Positions 35,768-43,893 of a stretch of DNA of 64,000 bases are shown here, in pieces. Every line of letters starts with the position of its first letter. Position 1 is the first letter of the stretch. This DNA is from Deltaproteobacteria bacterium. Its GTDB lineage: Bacteria; Myxococcota_A; Polyangia; Polyangiales; Ga0077539. The position numbers and the translations under genes were made by a program. The notes beneath the pieces are model-generated. The model was not told where the DNA came from. It saw only the letters and a program-made list of their open reading frames with translations, and searched no databases. Location: the NCBI GenBank assembly GCA_030694465.1, contig JAUXYJ010000058.1, positions 62,001 to 126,000 of the forward strand, written 5' to 3'.

Positions 35768-36781
35768 ATGGAGACGCTTCAACTACCACCGCAGTGGTCC
35801 ACGTTCGCGCGGCAAACTGACTGGGTGTTCTATTTCATCTACTACCTGAGCGTGGCCTTCTTTGTGGCCATCTGCGCAGCGATGGTCTATTTCGTCTGGA
35901 AATACCGCCGCAAACCAGGTGTGATGTCTGAGCCCTCTGGGCACAATAACCTCCTCGAAATCGGTTGGACCGTTTCGCCGTTGGTGTTGCTGGTCTTCTT
36001 GTTCCACGTGGGCTACCGCGGGTACGTCGACCTCACGATGCCTCCGGCCGACGCGATGGAGATCCGAGTTCGAGCTCGCAAGTGGGCTTGGGACTTCGAG
36101 TACGCAAACGGCGGCCATGCCACCGTGTTGCACGTGCCAGTTCACCGGCCCGTGAAGCTCATTTTGTCGTCCGAAGACGTGATCCACTCGCTGTATATCC
36201 CTGCGTTTCGTGTCAAGCGCGACGCAGTTCCTGGGTACTACAGCACCATGTGGTTCGAAGCGACCCAGACCGGCGAGACCGACTTCTTCTGCACCGAGTA
36301 CTGTGGTGCCGCGGTCGGGACGAGCGAGTATCGCGAGGGCGACCCCAACGTGGGTCGCGAGGGCGACCGCCGTCACACGGGTCACTTCAGCATGATCGGC
36401 CGCGTAAAAATTGAGACCCGAGCAGAGTTCTCTACCTTTCTCGAGTCGATCTTGCGGCCGCCTACGGATCCGGCGACGGGTCGTGAGGTCTCGCCCGAGG
36501 TCTGGGGCTCGTTGATCTATCGTTCTTCTCAGTGCAATACGTGTCACTCGATCGATGGCTCTGCGATGACTGGGCCCAGCTGGCGTGGGCTCTTCGGACG
36601 CTCGCGTGAGTTTGTCGACGGCACCAACCGGGTCGCCGACGCGAACTATCTTCGTGAGTCGATTCTGCAGCCGAACGCACACGTCGTGCGCGGGTTTAAC
36701 GGAGTGATGCCTAGCTTTGCTGGCACGCTGCGAGATCAGCAGATTGACGCGCTCATTGCCTACATTCGCACATTGCGTTGA
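35768..36781 (+). CDS. coxB: Cytochrome c oxidase subunit II with fused cytochrome c (caa3 type); expanded CuA loop
   Basis: A 337-residue protein: two N-terminal transmembrane helices, a cupredoxin CuA domain and a C-terminal cytochrome c with CNTCH and a likely Met ligand in NGVMPSF. CuA ligands are His140 (VIHSLYIPAF), Cys175, Glu177 and Cys179 (CTEYC), then His206 and Met209 (HFSM). In ordinary subunit II only three residues separate the second Cys from the His; here there are 26. The extra part contains REGD twice, encoded by CGCGAGGGCGACC at 36332 and again at 36356. The rest of the domain looks normal, so the gene is probably functional. Haem A synthesis genes are not in this block. 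Confidence 0.95.
   Translation: METLQLPPQWSTFARQTDWVFYFIYYLSVAFFVAICAAMVYFVWKYRRKPGVMSEPSGHNNLLEIGWTVSPLVLLVFLFHVGYRGYVDLTMPPADAMEIRVRARKWAWDFEYANGGHATVLHVPVHRPVKLILSSEDVIHSLYIPAFRVKRDAVPGYYSTMWFEATQTGETDFFCTEYCGAAVGTSEYREGDPNVGREGDRRHTGHFSMIGRVKIETRAEFSTFLESILRPPTDPATGREVSPEVWGSLIYRSSQCNTCHSIDGSAMTGPSWRGLFGRSREFVDGTNRVADANYLRESILQPNAHVVRGFNGVMPSFAGTLRDQQIDALIAYIRTLR
36332..36379 (+). repeat. 24-base tandem duplication within the CuA loop of coxB
   Basis: CGCGAGGGCGACC occurs at 36332 and 36356, exactly 24 bases apart, so the frame is kept. The units encode REGDPNVG and REGDRRHT. The duplication makes up much of the extra length between Cys179 and His206. Confidence 0.75.
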
Positions 36782-36850
36782 GCACTTGGCTTGCGCAGTT
36801 CAAAAGATTCTTGTTCGTATAGCTATCTGATAGGAAAGGAACAGTGAGCC

Positions 36851-38527
36851 ATGGCGACCGAAGTCGCAGACTCGCATGGACACGGAGACGTTGATTACAA
36901 CGCCCCGTATCTGACCGCCGGCAAAGGCATTAAGAGTTGGTTACTCACCGTCGATCACAAGCGGATCGGCGTGATGTATCTTATCTCCGTCATTCTCGCG
37001 TTCTTCATGGGCGGCATGTTTGCGCTGCTCGTGCGATTGGAGCTCTTTGCTCCGGGCCGCACCATCATGAGCGCCGAGTATTACAACCGTGCATTCACCC
37101 TGCACGGCGCCATCATGGTGTTCTTGTTTATTATTCCGAGTGTGCCTGGTGCGCTTGGCAACTTCGTGCTCCCCATTATGTTGGGAACGAAAGACGTAGC
37201 TTTTCCGAAGATCAACTTGTTGAGCTTCTACATCTACGTCATCGGCGCGACGTTCTCGCTCTACAGCATTATCTCGGGCTCGGTGGACACCGGCTGGACC
37301 TTCTACACGCCCTACAGCACCACCTCGAACACCTCGGTGGTCTCGATGGTCTTGGGCGTCTTTATCCTTGGGTTCTCGTCCATTCTCACGGGACTCAACT
37401 TCATCGTCACCGTGCACAAGCTCCGTGCACCGGGCCTGCACTGGAACCGCCTGCCCCTGTTTGTCTGGGGCATGTACGCGACCAGCATCATTCAGGTGCT
37501 CGCGACCCCGGTGTTGGCCATTACGCTCTTGCTGCTCGCAGCAGAGCGCACGATGGGCTTGGGGATCTTTGACCCCGCGCTCGGCGGCGACCCAGTGCTC
37601 TTTCAGCACTTCTTCTGGTTCTACTCACATCCCGCTGTGTACATCATGATTGTACCGGGGATGGCCATCGTGTCCGAGCTGCTCGCGACCTTCTCGCGTC
37701 GCGCGATCTTCGGATACTTTGCGGTGGCCATGAGCTCACTCGGGCTGGCGCTCCTTGGGTTTCTCGTGTGGGGACACCACATGTTTACCTCGGGGCAGAG
37801 CGAGTTCTCGACCATGTTGTTCAGCGGATTGACCATGCTTGTGGCCATCCCGTCGGGCGTCAAAGTCTTTAACTGGACCGCGACGCTCTACAAGGGCTCG
37901 ATCGCGCTCACGACCCCCATGCTCTATGCGTTGGCCTTCTTGGTGCTCTTCACCATTGGCGGGCTCACGGGGCTCTTCTTGGGAGCGCTCAACACGGACA
38001 TCCATCTTCACGACACGTACTTTGTCGTTGCCCACTTTCACTACGTGATGATGGGCGGCACGGTGATCGCGTTCGTCGGTGGGATCTTGTACTGGTGGCC
38101 CAAGATCACTGGCAAGATGTACGACGAGAAGATGGCCAAGGTCTCTTGGTTCTTCGTGGTGGTCGGGTTTAACGTGACCTTCTTGATCCAGTTTATTATG
38201 GGATCCAAGGGCATGCCGCGTCGCTACTACGACTACCTTCCGCAGTTTGAGATCTATCACAAGGTCTCGACCGTGGGATCGTGGATGCTGCTTGTGGGCT
38301 TCTTGATCCTGGCGGGAGTGCTTGTGAAGTCACTGAAGTCCGGACCCAAGGCGCCTCCCAATCCATGGGGCTCGGCTGGGTACGAGTGGCAAGGGACCGA
38401 GTCTCCGCCAGTGTTTCAGAACTTCAGAGAGACGCCCACGATTACCCGTGGCCCGTATGATTATCACTTGTGCACCGAGGCAGAGCTCTTTGATGGCTTT
38501 CCCGAGGACGCACCGAAAGAGGGCTGA
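36851..38527 (+). CDS. coxA: Cytochrome c oxidase subunit I, A2 type
   Basis: The catalytic subunit, 558 residues and about twelve helices. It carries low-spin haem and binuclear-centre ligands in [18 protein letters not shown] (His of CuB and the cross-linked Tyr), WGHHMFTSG and [10 protein letters not shown]. The YSHPxV form, lacking the Glu of GHPEVY, marks A2-type haem-copper oxidases. This fits a caa3 enzyme paired with the cytochrome-c-fused CoxB. AAAGGAA precedes the start. The N-terminus includes a short His run (DSHGHGD). Confidence 0.97.
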   Translation: MATEVADSHGHGDVDYNAPYLTAGKGIKSWLLTVDHKRIGVMYLISVILAFFMGGMFALLVRLELFAPGRTIMSAEYYNRAFTLHGAIMVFLFIIPSVPGALGNFVLPIMLGTKDVAFPKINLLSFYIYVIGATFSLYSIISGSVDTGWTFYTPYSTTSNTSVVSMVLGVFILGFSSILTGLNFIVTVHKLRAPGLHWNRLPLFVWGMYATSIIQVLATPVLAITLLLLAAERTMGLGIFDPALGGDPVLFQHFFWFYSHPAVYIMIVPGMAIVSELLATFSRRAIFGYFAVAMSSLGLALLGFLVWGHHMFTSGQSEFSTMLFSGLTMLVAIPSGVKVFNWTATLYKGSIALTTPMLYALAFLVLFTIGGLTGLFLGALNTDIHLHDTYFVVAHFHYVMMGGTVIAFVGGILYWWPKITGKMYDEKMAKVSWFFVVVGFNVTFLIQFIMGSKGMPRRYYDYLPQFEIYHKVSTVGSWMLLVGFLILAGVLVKSLKSGPKAPPNPWGSAGYEWQGTESPPVFQNFRETPTITRGPYDYHLCTEAELFDGFPEDAPKEG

Positions 38528-38568
38528 TCGGCCCACGCCGACTGCATCGAAGGAATCAGGAGAGGTCA

Positions 38569-39261
38569 ATGGCCACTGCCGAATCAGCCGACCACGGGCA
38601 CGAAGAACATCCGAAGTTCTTGGCCCACCATTTCGACACGCCAGCGCAGCAGTTTGACTCTGCGAAGCTGGGTATGTGGGTCTTTGTTGCGACTGAGATC
38701 TTGATGTTCGGAGGGCTCTTTGTAGCCTATCTGCTCTTCAAGAGTCAGGAGCCGCAGATGTTCTTAGAGGCCCACCACCGGCTCAACCGCGAGATGGGCG
38801 CAGCCAACACGGTTGTGTTGTTGTTTAGCTCGCTCACCGCCGCCCTCGCGGTGCGCTCGTCGCAGCTCGGAAAGCGCAAGCAGACCAGCGCCCTCTTGGT
38901 GGTCACCATCTTGTGTGCGCTGGTGTTTCTTGTGGTCAAGTACTTCGAGTACACCCACAAGTTTCACGACGGGCTCTTGCCTGGGCGGTTCTTCACTGCG
39001 CACTTGCCCGAGCATGCTCACAACGGTCATGTGCTGCCCCAGCGCGCGCACATGTTCTTTGCGCTCTACTTCATGATGACGGGCCTCCACGGAGTGCACG
39101 TCATTCTCGGAATCTCGATCCTCACGTGGGTGCTCATCCGCAACCAGCGTGGCGAGTTCTCTCCTGAGTACTTTACGGCCGTCGAGATCGGCGCGTTGTA
39201 TTGGCACTTGGTCGACCTTGTGTGGATCTACCTCTTTCCACTTCTCTACTTGGTGGGTTGA
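38569..39261 (+). CDS. coxC: Cytochrome c oxidase subunit III
   Basis: A 230-residue, five-helix subunit III. KLGMWVFVATEILMFGGLFV opens the membrane part and MTGLHGVHVILGISILTWVL is a family signature; EIGALYWHLVDLVWIYLFPL closes it. It stabilises subunit I and affects proton uptake and turnover. AGGAGAGG lies just before the ATG. The N-terminus is His-rich (ADHGHEEHPKFLAHHFD). coxD follows after 4 bases. Confidence 0.96.
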   Translation: MATAESADHGHEEHPKFLAHHFDTPAQQFDSAKLGMWVFVATEILMFGGLFVAYLLFKSQEPQMFLEAHHRLNREMGAANTVVLLFSSLTAALAVRSSQLGKRKQTSALLVVTILCALVFLVVKYFEYTHKFHDGLLPGRFFTAHLPEHAHNGHVLPQRAHMFFALYFMMTGLHGVHVILGISILTWVLIRNQRGEFSPEYFTAVEIGALYWHLVDLVWIYLFPLLYLVG

Positions 39262-39265
39262 AGCC

Positions 39266-39739
39266 ATGTCAGACAATCACGCGCATGCGCACGATGACGG
39301 AAAAGTCCACGCACACATCTCGTCGCTTCCCTTCATGGTGGCGATCTTCGGTACGCTGATCTTTCTGACTTTTGTGACCGTCAAGGTCTCGTACTTTGAC
39401 TTCGGTTCAGCAAACACGGCCATCGCGATGCTCATCGCGACGCTGAAGGCGTCCCTCGTCGCCGTGTTTTTTATGCACCTGAAGTACGAAAAGCGCTTCT
39501 ATTCGTTTATCTTCGTGATGTCGTTTGTCTTCTTGGGCGTGATGTTCTTTCTCACCCTCGATGACATCTCGACACGCGGCACGGTCGATCCAGACAACAT
39601 GGTCCGCACCCTCGAGCGCACCGGCGCGCAGGCCCCCGGTGGGTTTGTGCAGTTCGTCGCTCCGGTTCCTGCTGCGGGCGCCCACGGCGCAGAGCCAGCG
39701 GCTCATGGGGCCGCGACCCCTGCTCCTGCGCATCACTGA
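39266..39739 (+). CDS. coxD: Cytochrome c oxidase subunit IV (caa3-type small subunit)
   Basis: A 157-residue protein with three helices (FMVAIFGTLIFLTFVTVKV, AIAMLIATLKASLVAVFFMH and FIFVMSFVFLGVMFFLTL), the layout of the prokaryotic small subunit IV. KASLVAVFFMHLKYEKRF is its signature. The start at ATG 39266, 4 bases after coxC, is chosen over the longer frame that overlaps coxC. Both ends carry histidines (DNHAHAHDDGKVHAH and a C-terminal APAHH). Confidence 0.93.
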   Translation: MSDNHAHAHDDGKVHAHISSLPFMVAIFGTLIFLTFVTVKVSYFDFGSANTAIAMLIATLKASLVAVFFMHLKYEKRFYSFIFVMSFVFLGVMFFLTLDDISTRGTVDPDNMVRTLERTGAQAPGGFVQFVAPVPAAGAHGAEPAAHGAATPAPAHH

Positions 39740-39810
39740 CCCCTATAGACCCCACTATGTCTCAGCCAACCTCTCTGCCGGGCGACCGCCAAACGCGAGA
39801 GGGGGCTCCG

Positions 39811-40623
39811 ATGACACTCCGAAAGAAGCTCGCCCTCGGGGCGCTCGCGGTGGTCTTTGTCTTGATCAACATCGACGGGATCGCCCGGAGATTTCGCAAG
39901 CGGACGCACTTCGAGGTCGCCTCGGTGCCGCAGCTTGGCTACCCGCGCTGTGCCGACAGCCCCGAGGCGGGCGTGTCGCGTGTGGTGCTGGTGGACACGG
40001 TGCTCGTGGGCCAAGAGGGAACGGTCAACGCGGGAGCCTGGGAGCGTTTTACCCTCGAGGCGCGCGACTGCCACCGGGTCGCGCGGGTCCACGTGGAGTC
40101 CAGCGGGATGATTGTGGACGCCGAGGTGGTGATGCACCCCTCGATGGAGCCCATCCGGGCGTGGCGTCGGATCGGGCGCTGGGGGCCTCAGGGGCTGCGG
40201 TACGACACCCGGGCCTATGATTTTCGCACGCCCTTTGTGACCGTGACCCGTGTGGACCCCGCGGGTGTTCGGAGCTTTGAAGAGCTGCGTCCTCGAAGCA
40301 AGCCCACGCTGGTGCTCTTGCCCGGCGAGGCCGCCCTGACCCTCTGGACGCAGCTGCAGCCCATGGCCGTGGGCGAGCGGGTCCAGCGCATGGTGCTCGA
40401 TCTTCGCAAACCGTTAGAGCGCACGTGGGTCTCGATGCTGCGGCGTGAGGCTGCGACGGGGGCTCCGAGCCCCGAGGTGTACTCGCTCGACGAGGGCAGC
40501 GTGTTTGCCGACGACGACCACCGGGTGACCGGGACGCTCTCGGGGATGCGCGAGCGGGTGGGCGTGGGCGAGCCCGCGCGGGCCGAGGGGCAGGCCCCAG
40601 TGGACCCGGCGCGCCCGCTCTAA
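39811..40623 (+). CDS. Hypothetical membrane-anchored protein at the end of the cox block
   Basis: A 270-residue protein with one N-terminal helix (LALGALAVVFVLINIDGI) and a basic stop-transfer (RRFRKR), so the remainder should face the periplasm. I start it at ATG 39811, where GAGAGGGGG lies a few bases upstream; ATG 39757 would add 18 residues. Two Cys residues (CADS and RDCHR) and a beta-rich body were seen, but no known motif. The close spacing after coxD suggests co-transcription and a role linked to the oxidase, which is inference. Confidence 0.65.
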   Translation: MTLRKKLALGALAVVFVLINIDGIARRFRKRTHFEVASVPQLGYPRCADSPEAGVSRVVLVDTVLVGQEGTVNAGAWERFTLEARDCHRVARVHVESSGMIVDAEVVMHPSMEPIRAWRRIGRWGPQGLRYDTRAYDFRTPFVTVTRVDPAGVRSFEELRPRSKPTLVLLPGEAALTLWTQLQPMAVGERVQRMVLDLRKPLERTWVSMLRREAATGAPSPEVYSLDEGSVFADDDHRVTGTLSGMRERVGVGEPARAEGQAPVDPARPL

Positions 40624-40645
40624 ACGCAGGGTTTGCGAGACAAAT

Positions 40646-40702
40646 GGGGTTTAGATGGCTGTTGGGGCCTGGTTGGCAGGGCGAGCGAGGGGTTAAAACC
40701 CC
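40646..40702 (+). repeat. 57-base direct repeat, copy 1
   Basis: It starts GGGGTTTAGA, includes TTGGCAGGG in the middle and ends AGGGGTTAAAACCCC. The last 14 bases form a hairpin with GGGGTT and AACCCC arms. Copy 2 starts 86 bases further on with identical length. The 250-base gap between the genes at 39811 and 40874 holds nothing else recognisable. Confidence 0.7.
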
Positions 40703-40731
40703 GAAATGGACGCTACCTCGGTGGTCAAACC

Positions 40732-40788
40732 GGGGTTTAGACCCCGTACGGGGACCGCTTGGCAGGGTCTGGGAGGGGTTAAAACCCC
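40732..40788 (+). repeat. 57-base direct repeat, copy 2
   Basis: Same length and end blocks as copy 1. The middle differs, mostly between bases 11 and 28 of the unit. Here the first block also makes a hairpin, GGGGT with ACCCC around TTAG, and the last one gains another base pair (AGGGGTT with AACCCCT). Confidence 0.7.
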
Positions 40789-40873
40789 TGGTTTGTGCTG
40801 GCGAGCAGTGTTGGGGAGGGGTTTGGGGGGGGGCTGTGGCGCTTGGGGTGGGTGGGGCTGGGGGAGATGCTAG

Positions 40874-41437
40874 CTACTGCGGCATGCGGCAGATAGGGTT
40901 TTCGAAGCTCGGAGTGTCGCGAGCGAGGATGTGGTCCGGACTACCTGGGGCGGCGCAGTTGATGGTGATGTAGGGAATCTCAATGATGGAGAGACCAAAG
41001 AGTCGGGCATCGTTGGACGGGACGCAGGTGGTCGACACGATGACTCTTTGACCGACTTCGGTCATGGGGGGGATGAGTCCGTCACGGTGTTCGGTGATGC
41101 GATAGGCTCCTCCTTCGAGTGATCCGACTAGCATTGCGATGGTAGCTGAACGAAATCGACAGTAGTCGTCAGCGGATGGCGTAACGCAACCAACCACGCC
41201 CTCTTTTCGAAGAATGAATGGTCTTCGTGCGGCGATCGCGTTGTTTGCGCATTCGAACTCGGCCGTGCCCACACTGGAGATCGTTGCTGCCAGGCGTCCG
41301 CAGTCGACAGCCCCCGCGGGAGTGAGCGCGGCGAGGTGGTGCCGCGTCAGACAGCCTTGGTCGTATGGGTCGGGACCGCATTGGGATTGCGCGGAGAGAG
41401 AGAGACAGCCGAGGAGTGAAAGGACTGAGGTTCTCAT
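40874..41437 (-). CDS. Exported hypothetical protein (187 aa)
   Basis: ATG 41437 gives a signal peptide (MRTSVLSLLGCLSLSAQSQC); the longer open frame has no better start. The mature part has about seven cysteines, enough for several disulphides (for example QGCLTRHH, VDCGRL, FECANNA, VGCVT, DYCRF, STTCVP). No family was recognised. It is divergent from the metallophosphatase gene, with 76 bases between them. Its 3' end faces the 57-base repeats. Confidence 0.65.
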   Translation of the reverse strand: MRTSVLSLLGCLSLSAQSQCGPDPYDQGCLTRHHLAALTPAGAVDCGRLAATISSVGTAEFECANNAIAARRPFILRKEGVVGCVTPSADDYCRFRSATIAMLVGSLEGGAYRITEHRDGLIPPMTEVGQRVIVSTTCVPSNDARLFGLSIIEIPYITINCAAPGSPDHILARDTPSFENPICRMPQ

Positions 41438-41513
41438 GAGGTGAGTGGGCCTTTCATTGTTGATTGTGTAGACGTGCAAACCAATCGCGTGGGGCCCTAG
41501 TCCAGAGGCCGGG

Positions 41514-42599
41514 ATGCAGCGTAGGGTTGGCCCTGTGAAGTACGCAGTGAGCACTTGGCGCGGTGGGATGGGTTGCGTCGGGCTCGTGGTGGCCCTGGGG
41601 GCGTGTCAACGGAGCGCGCCGGTGGTGAGCGAGGGGGCAGCGCGGGCGCAGGCGGTCACGCCGGCAGAGGGCCCTGCGCGGGGCGAGCCAGCGCGGGCTC
41701 CGAGGGTGCTCGCGCCGGTGGAAGAGCTGGCGCCGACGCGGGTGCCGGGGGCGGCGAGGGTGGTGGCGATCGGGGATGTGCACGGGGACTTTGCGGTGAC
41801 CCGCGCGGTGATGCAGTTGGCAGGGGCGACGGGGCCCGATGATCACTGGGTGGGGGGCCCGCTGGTGGTGGTGCAGGTCGGAGATCAGCTCGATCGGGGC
41901 GACGGAGAGCGCAGGATTCTTGATTGGTTTGAAGTGCTTACCCGTGAGGCGCGCGCGGCGGGAGGGGCTTTCTATGTGCTCAACGGCAACCACGAGGTGA
42001 TGAACGCGGCGGGGGATTTTCGCTATGTGACACCGGGGGGGTATCGGGATTTTGCAGAGACGGAGGTTCCGGTTCGGTGGCGGGATCTGCTGGCGCGGGC
42101 GCCCGAGCGGGTGCGTGGGCGGATGGCGGCGATGGCTCCGGGGGGCGAGTACGCGCGCAAGATGGCGGCGCACAACACGGTGATGGTGGTCGGGGACACC
42201 GTGTACGCGCACGGGGGGCTGCTGCCCTCGCATGTGGACTATGGGCTTGAGCGGATCAACCGCGCGGTGCGCGAGTATTTATTGGGCAACCCGCCGGGTG
42301 AATTGCCCGCGATTTTGCAGGGCGAAGATAGCCCGTTTTGGCATCGGGTCTTCGCGGTGGATGACAGCGAGGCCGTGTGTGCGCTCTTGGGGCAGACGCT
42401 GGCGCGCGTGGGGGCGCGGAGGCTTGTGATTGGCCACACGGTGCAGCCCAACGGGATCAACGACGCGTGTGGGGGGCGGGTGTTTCGTGTGGATGTGGGG
42501 CTGTCGAGCCACTATGGCGGGCCGGTGCAGGTGCTCGAAATGCGCGCAGGGCAGCCGCCGCGGGTGCTCAGCGGGCAGCGGGCCGTGGGCGGGGCCTGA
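41514..42599 (+). CDS. Calcineurin-like metallophosphoesterase lipoprotein
   Basis: A protein of 361 residues from ATG 41514; GTG 41535 is a plausible alternative that shortens the n-region. The signal ends VVALGAC, a good lipobox. The phosphoesterase motifs are complete: AIGDVHGDF, GDQLDRGD, LNGNHEVM, VYAHGGLLPSH and VIGHTVQPNG. They supply the two-metal site used for phosphomonoester hydrolysis. The closest remembered group is the Shewanella-like bacterial protein phosphatases, also found in plants. An extracytoplasmic phosphatase is the safe call; a protein substrate is possible. Confidence 0.9.
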   Translation: MQRRVGPVKYAVSTWRGGMGCVGLVVALGACQRSAPVVSEGAARAQAVTPAEGPARGEPARAPRVLAPVEELAPTRVPGAARVVAIGDVHGDFAVTRAVMQLAGATGPDDHWVGGPLVVVQVGDQLDRGDGERRILDWFEVLTREARAAGGAFYVLNGNHEVMNAAGDFRYVTPGGYRDFAETEVPVRWRDLLARAPERVRGRMAAMAPGGEYARKMAAHNTVMVVGDTVYAHGGLLPSHVDYGLERINRAVREYLLGNPPGELPAILQGEDSPFWHRVFAVDDSEAVCALLGQTLARVGARRLVIGHTVQPNGINDACGGRVFRVDVGLSSHYGGPVQVLEMRAGQPPRVLSGQRAVGGA

Positions 42600-42617
42600 G
42601 CGTCGCGGGCTAGCCGA

Positions 42618-43575
42618 TCAGCTGGTAAATACGGCCTCGATCGTATCTTGGGTGGTCGCACGCGCGATCCACTCTTGGAGCCGCGAGACGTCTTCGGTCT
42701 GCGCGATCAGCGCTTCGCGTGTTGGGTCGAGCCCCCAGCCGCGCGCGCGGATCACCTGTCGAAGTGCCTCGCGCGAGGCATAGGCTTCACCGCGGGCTTC
42801 ACCGCGGGCTTCGGCTGCGCGGATGCGGTTGTCGTCTTGTTCTTTGAGCTGTGCGTATCGCATTTGCAGGTCCTTTCGCAGCGAAGCGTCGCCGGTCATG
42901 CGCGCGAGCTCGTTGCCCACACGCGCCAGCATCAGGGTCACCAAGGGCTGCTCCCAGCCAGTTTTGGGCAAGTCCGCGAAGTCCGCAAGCGCGTCGCAGA
43001 GCACATGCCCTCGCCCCATCAAGCGCAAGAGAAGCGTGTCCGGTGTGCGCAAAAGCTCACGCAAGACGATCACCCTTGGCGCGCGTGATGCGCGAGAGAT
43101 AGACCCCAGGGCCCCAGTCAGGTGACTCTCTGAGGCCCCAAGCGGTGATCACCGAGCGGGGCCGCCCAGTTGAGATCACCCAGAGAATTCGCAGACGGTT
43201 TTGCTCGGCGCGCAACATCGAGGCCCGCGCGAGGCACTGGTCGACCTGGTACGCCGTGGGGACCTTGGCGTGGGGCTCGATCACGCAGGGCTCGCGGCCC
43301 ATGCGGCCGAGCATTCCGCGCGAGGCGAGGGCCGCGGAGTCTTCGAAGGGGGCGATCACCGTGTCGCTGTAGAGCGTGGGCAGCGTGACCGAGCGCTCAA
43401 TCGAGACTGTTGAGCCAACGCTCAGCGCGCCCTCGATCAGGCCCTTGGCAAAGGTGTCGTACGGTGTCTCTATCGGTGCGCCGAGAGACTGTGCGAACGG
43501 TAGGCCACGGGCGAAATCGCAGGGATTGTTGCGAGCGTGTGCGGGACGGGGTGGCGGTCTCGGGCGGACTGCCAT
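42618..43575 (-). pseudogene. Frameshifted gene, probably of the Rpn/PD-(D/E)XK-like family
   Basis: Two minus-strand frames, 43575-43057 and 43073-42618, read as one protein if a single G is dropped from AAGGGTG near 43073: the join then becomes SRITRAKVIVLREL. The first part has PYDTFAKGLIEGAL, typical of the N-terminus of short transposase- or nuclease-like proteins. The second part ends in the AEARGEARGEAY helix and a LRQVIRARG segment, as in Rpn-type recombination-promoting nuclease families; this assignment is tentative. A real frameshift, a sequencing error in the GGG run, or ribosomal slippage are all possible. There is no plausible ribosome binding site for a separate second gene. 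Confidence 0.6.
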
Positions 43576-43605
43576 GGCGGGCTGCCATGGCGGTGGGGCG
43601 GAGCG

Positions 43606-43893
43606 TCAGGGGACGGGGTCGGGCTCTTTGGGCGGTGTGGGCGCGGCAGGAGGCGGCGCTTCGCTCGCGGCGCTGAGAGCAGCGAGCCGGTCCATGATGC
43701 GTTGCTGCATCGTGCCCTTCTCGGCAGGATCTGCGGTGATGGTCAGGATAAAATGGTCGCCCTCGTGCGGGGGCGCGGGCAAGAGGCTGGCGGGGAGCCG
43801 AATGAGCTCACCATCGCAGTCGAGCACGACCTTGCCGTCTTCGACGCTGTCGACGGTGGCTCTTAACATCTTGGCTACGTAGTCTGCTGTCAT
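43606..43893 (-). CDS. DUF3006-type small protein
   Basis: A 95-residue protein. MLRATVDSVEDGKVVLDCDGELIRLPASLLP followed by EGDHFILT is the DUF3006 pattern: a small beta-barrel whose function is not known to me. A Pro-rich tail ends it. The ATG overlaps the stop of the upstream TPR gene by four bases, so the two are translationally coupled and perhaps work together. Confidence 0.8.
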   Translation of the reverse strand: MTADYVAKMLRATVDSVEDGKVVLDCDGELIRLPASLLPAPPHEGDHFILTITADPAEKGTMQQRIMDRLAALSAASEAPPPAAPTPPKEPDPVP

